This document shows, one piece after another, positions 63,310 to 64,000 of a stretch of DNA of 64,000 nt. The first letter of the stretch is position 1, and every line of letters starts with the position of its first letter. Both the position numbers and the translations under genes were made by a program. Origin of the DNA: Curtobacterium sp. L6-1. GTDB lineage: Bacteria > Actinomycetota > Actinomycetes > Actinomycetales > Microbacteriaceae. The stretch is taken from contig NZ_CP076544.1 of NCBI RefSeq assembly GCF_018885305.1, forward strand, positions 1,116,001 through 1,180,000, read 5' to 3'. The notes under the pieces were generated by a model. The model did not search any database and was not told the DNA's origin. It worked only from the letters and a program-made list of their open reading frames with translations.

Positions 63310-63903
63310 ATGGCCACCTTCACGCGCGGGTTCGGCGGACGCCGCCGCGACGCCGACGACAGCCGGATCCCGCCGGGCCAGACCCTCGTGCAGGACTGGC
63401 CGGTGCTCTCCGCCGGGGCGACCCCGGAGATCGAGCCGTCCGAGTGGAGCTTCTCGATCCAGACCGAGTCCGGCCTGCACTCGTGGACGTGGGACGAGGT
63501 CCGTGCGCTCGGGCTCGAGGACGTCACGGTCGACATCCACTGCGTGACGCACTGGACGAAGCTCGGCATGGGCTGGCGCGGCGTGCCGCTCGACAAGCTG
63601 TTCGCCGAGGTCGAGACCTCGCTCGACTTCTGCATGGTGCACAGCTTCGGCGGCTACACGACGAACGTGCCGCTCGACGAGCTGCTCGAGGGCCAGGCGT
63701 GGATCGCCTTCGAGGCCGACGGCGAGCCCCTCACCCCCGAGCACGGTGGTCCGGCCCGGCTGCTCGTGCCGCACCTGTACTTCTGGAAGAGCGCGAAGTG
63801 GGTCCGCGGCATCGTCATGCACGCCGAGGACGAGCCGGGCTTCTGGGAGAACGCCGGCTACAACATGCACGGCGACCCGTGGAAGGAAGAGCGGTACTGG
63901 TGA
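63310..63903 (+). CDS. sulfite-oxidase-like molybdopterin oxidoreductase
   Basis: This 197-residue protein is the compact molybdopterin domain of the sulfite oxidase superfamily, with the molybdenum-ligand cysteine in DIHCVTHWTKLGMGW (Cys78) and conserved YTTNVPLDELL and VPHLYFWKSAKWVRGI segments. No Tat signal is present, so it is probably cytoplasmic, unlike MsrP. GAGGAC precedes ATG 63310. The next gene overlaps it and appears to encode its reductase partner. Confidence 0.88.
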   Translation: MATFTRGFGGRRRDADDSRIPPGQTLVQDWPVLSAGATPEIEPSEWSFSIQTESGLHSWTWDEVRALGLEDVTVDIHCVTHWTKLGMGWRGVPLDKLFAEVETSLDFCMVHSFGGYTTNVPLDELLEGQAWIAFEADGEPLTPEHGGPARLLVPHLYFWKSAKWVRGIVMHAEDEPGFWENAGYNMHGDPWKEERYW

Positions 63904-64000
63904 CCCTGCCGACCACCGACCGGTCCGGCCCGGAGGCCCGCCCCGCGTCCGCCGCGCCGGCCCGGCCGCTCCGCCGCCCGGCCTGGCACCCCGCCACGGT
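63900..64000 (+). CDS. ferredoxin reductase-type FAD/NAD-binding protein (partial)
   Basis: The window cuts this gene after about 33 codons. It starts at GTG 63900, overlapping the upstream stop as GTGA, and reads a disordered start followed by RRPAWHPATV. That segment is the usual opening of the FAD-binding reductase found beside cytoplasmic sulfite-oxidase-like proteins in actinobacteria. The call rests mainly on context and this short motif. Confidence 0.55.
   Translation, partial: MTLPTTDRSGPEARPASAAPARPLRRPAWHPAT

Overview
The window looks like the chromosome of a high-GC Gram-positive actinobacterium, most likely a Microbacteriaceae member close to Curtobacterium. Three things point there: the very high G+C; the actinobacterial respiratory block ctaE-qcrCAB; and the order yebC-ruvC-ruvA-ruvB-yajC-secD-secF-rel read with pdxS/pdxT, a HIT protein and thrS. 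Family-restricted proteins (a DUF6412-like protein next to a YidC paralogue, and a small 'ALRIGLALIVWSRR' protein) agree. I see no tRNA, rRNA, CRISPR array, prophage or insertion sequence.

Layout. 1-5.3 kb: mixed small genes (Nudix hydrolase, low-molecular-weight arsenate reductase, membrane proteins, a Cys-rich pentapeptide-repeat protein, and an SDR gene divergent from an XRE regulator). 5.4-10.5 kb: glycerol and dihydroxyacetone use, with dhaK-dhaL-dhaM (PTS-driven dihydroxyacetone kinase) divergent from glpF-glpK; the shared intergenic region carries a pair of matching palindromic sites. 10.7-17.3 kb: trpD divergent from the cytochrome oxidase/bc1 genes ctaE-qcrC-qcrA-qcrB, then a 3',5'-cAMP phosphodiesterase-type metallophosphoesterase. 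17.4-24 kb: a Stealth-type sugar phosphotransferase, a small membrane protein, an SDR/DUF2867 fusion, deoC, a ROK kinase and an AbiEi-like protein. 24-38.4 kb: a long minus-strand housekeeping block (rel, rhodanese, secF, secD, yajC, ruvB, ruvA, ruvC, yebC, pdxT, pdxS, HIT, thrS, apt, small protein). 39.3-48.8 kb: a ClpC-like Hsp100 gene under a canonical HAIR (HspR) operator, YbaK, DUF6412, a YidC paralogue, an MFS exporter, a Nudix hydrolase, an SGNH hydrolase and a PRC-barrel protein.

48.9-63.2 kb is the most unusual part. It is a glycan locus with the ADP-heptose precursor genes usually tied to Gram-negative LPS: a phosphoheptose isomerase (GmhA), a HAD-IIIA phosphatase (GmhB-like) and two separate HldE-type bifunctional kinase/nucleotidyltransferases. 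With them come three family 9 glycosyltransferases, two GT1/GT4-type glycosyltransferases, one family 2 glycosyltransferase, an SDR and an aldehyde dehydrogenase. The genes are packed with stop/start overlaps into two plus-strand operons, separated by a 44-bp perfect palindrome and about 0.8 kb of repeats. I infer that this locus makes and transfers an ADP-heptose-derived sugar onto a cell-surface glycan or small glycoside. The product is not established. The window ends in a sulfite-oxidase-like gene and the start of its probable ferredoxin-reductase partner.

Two themes recur. Many genes start directly on ATG or GTG 6-8 bases after a TANNNT-like hexamer, suggesting leaderless transcripts. 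Three terminators share the same 13-base arms (GACGGGAGGCCCG / CGGGCCTCCCGTC). All functions are read from sequence alone; no alignments or searches were run.
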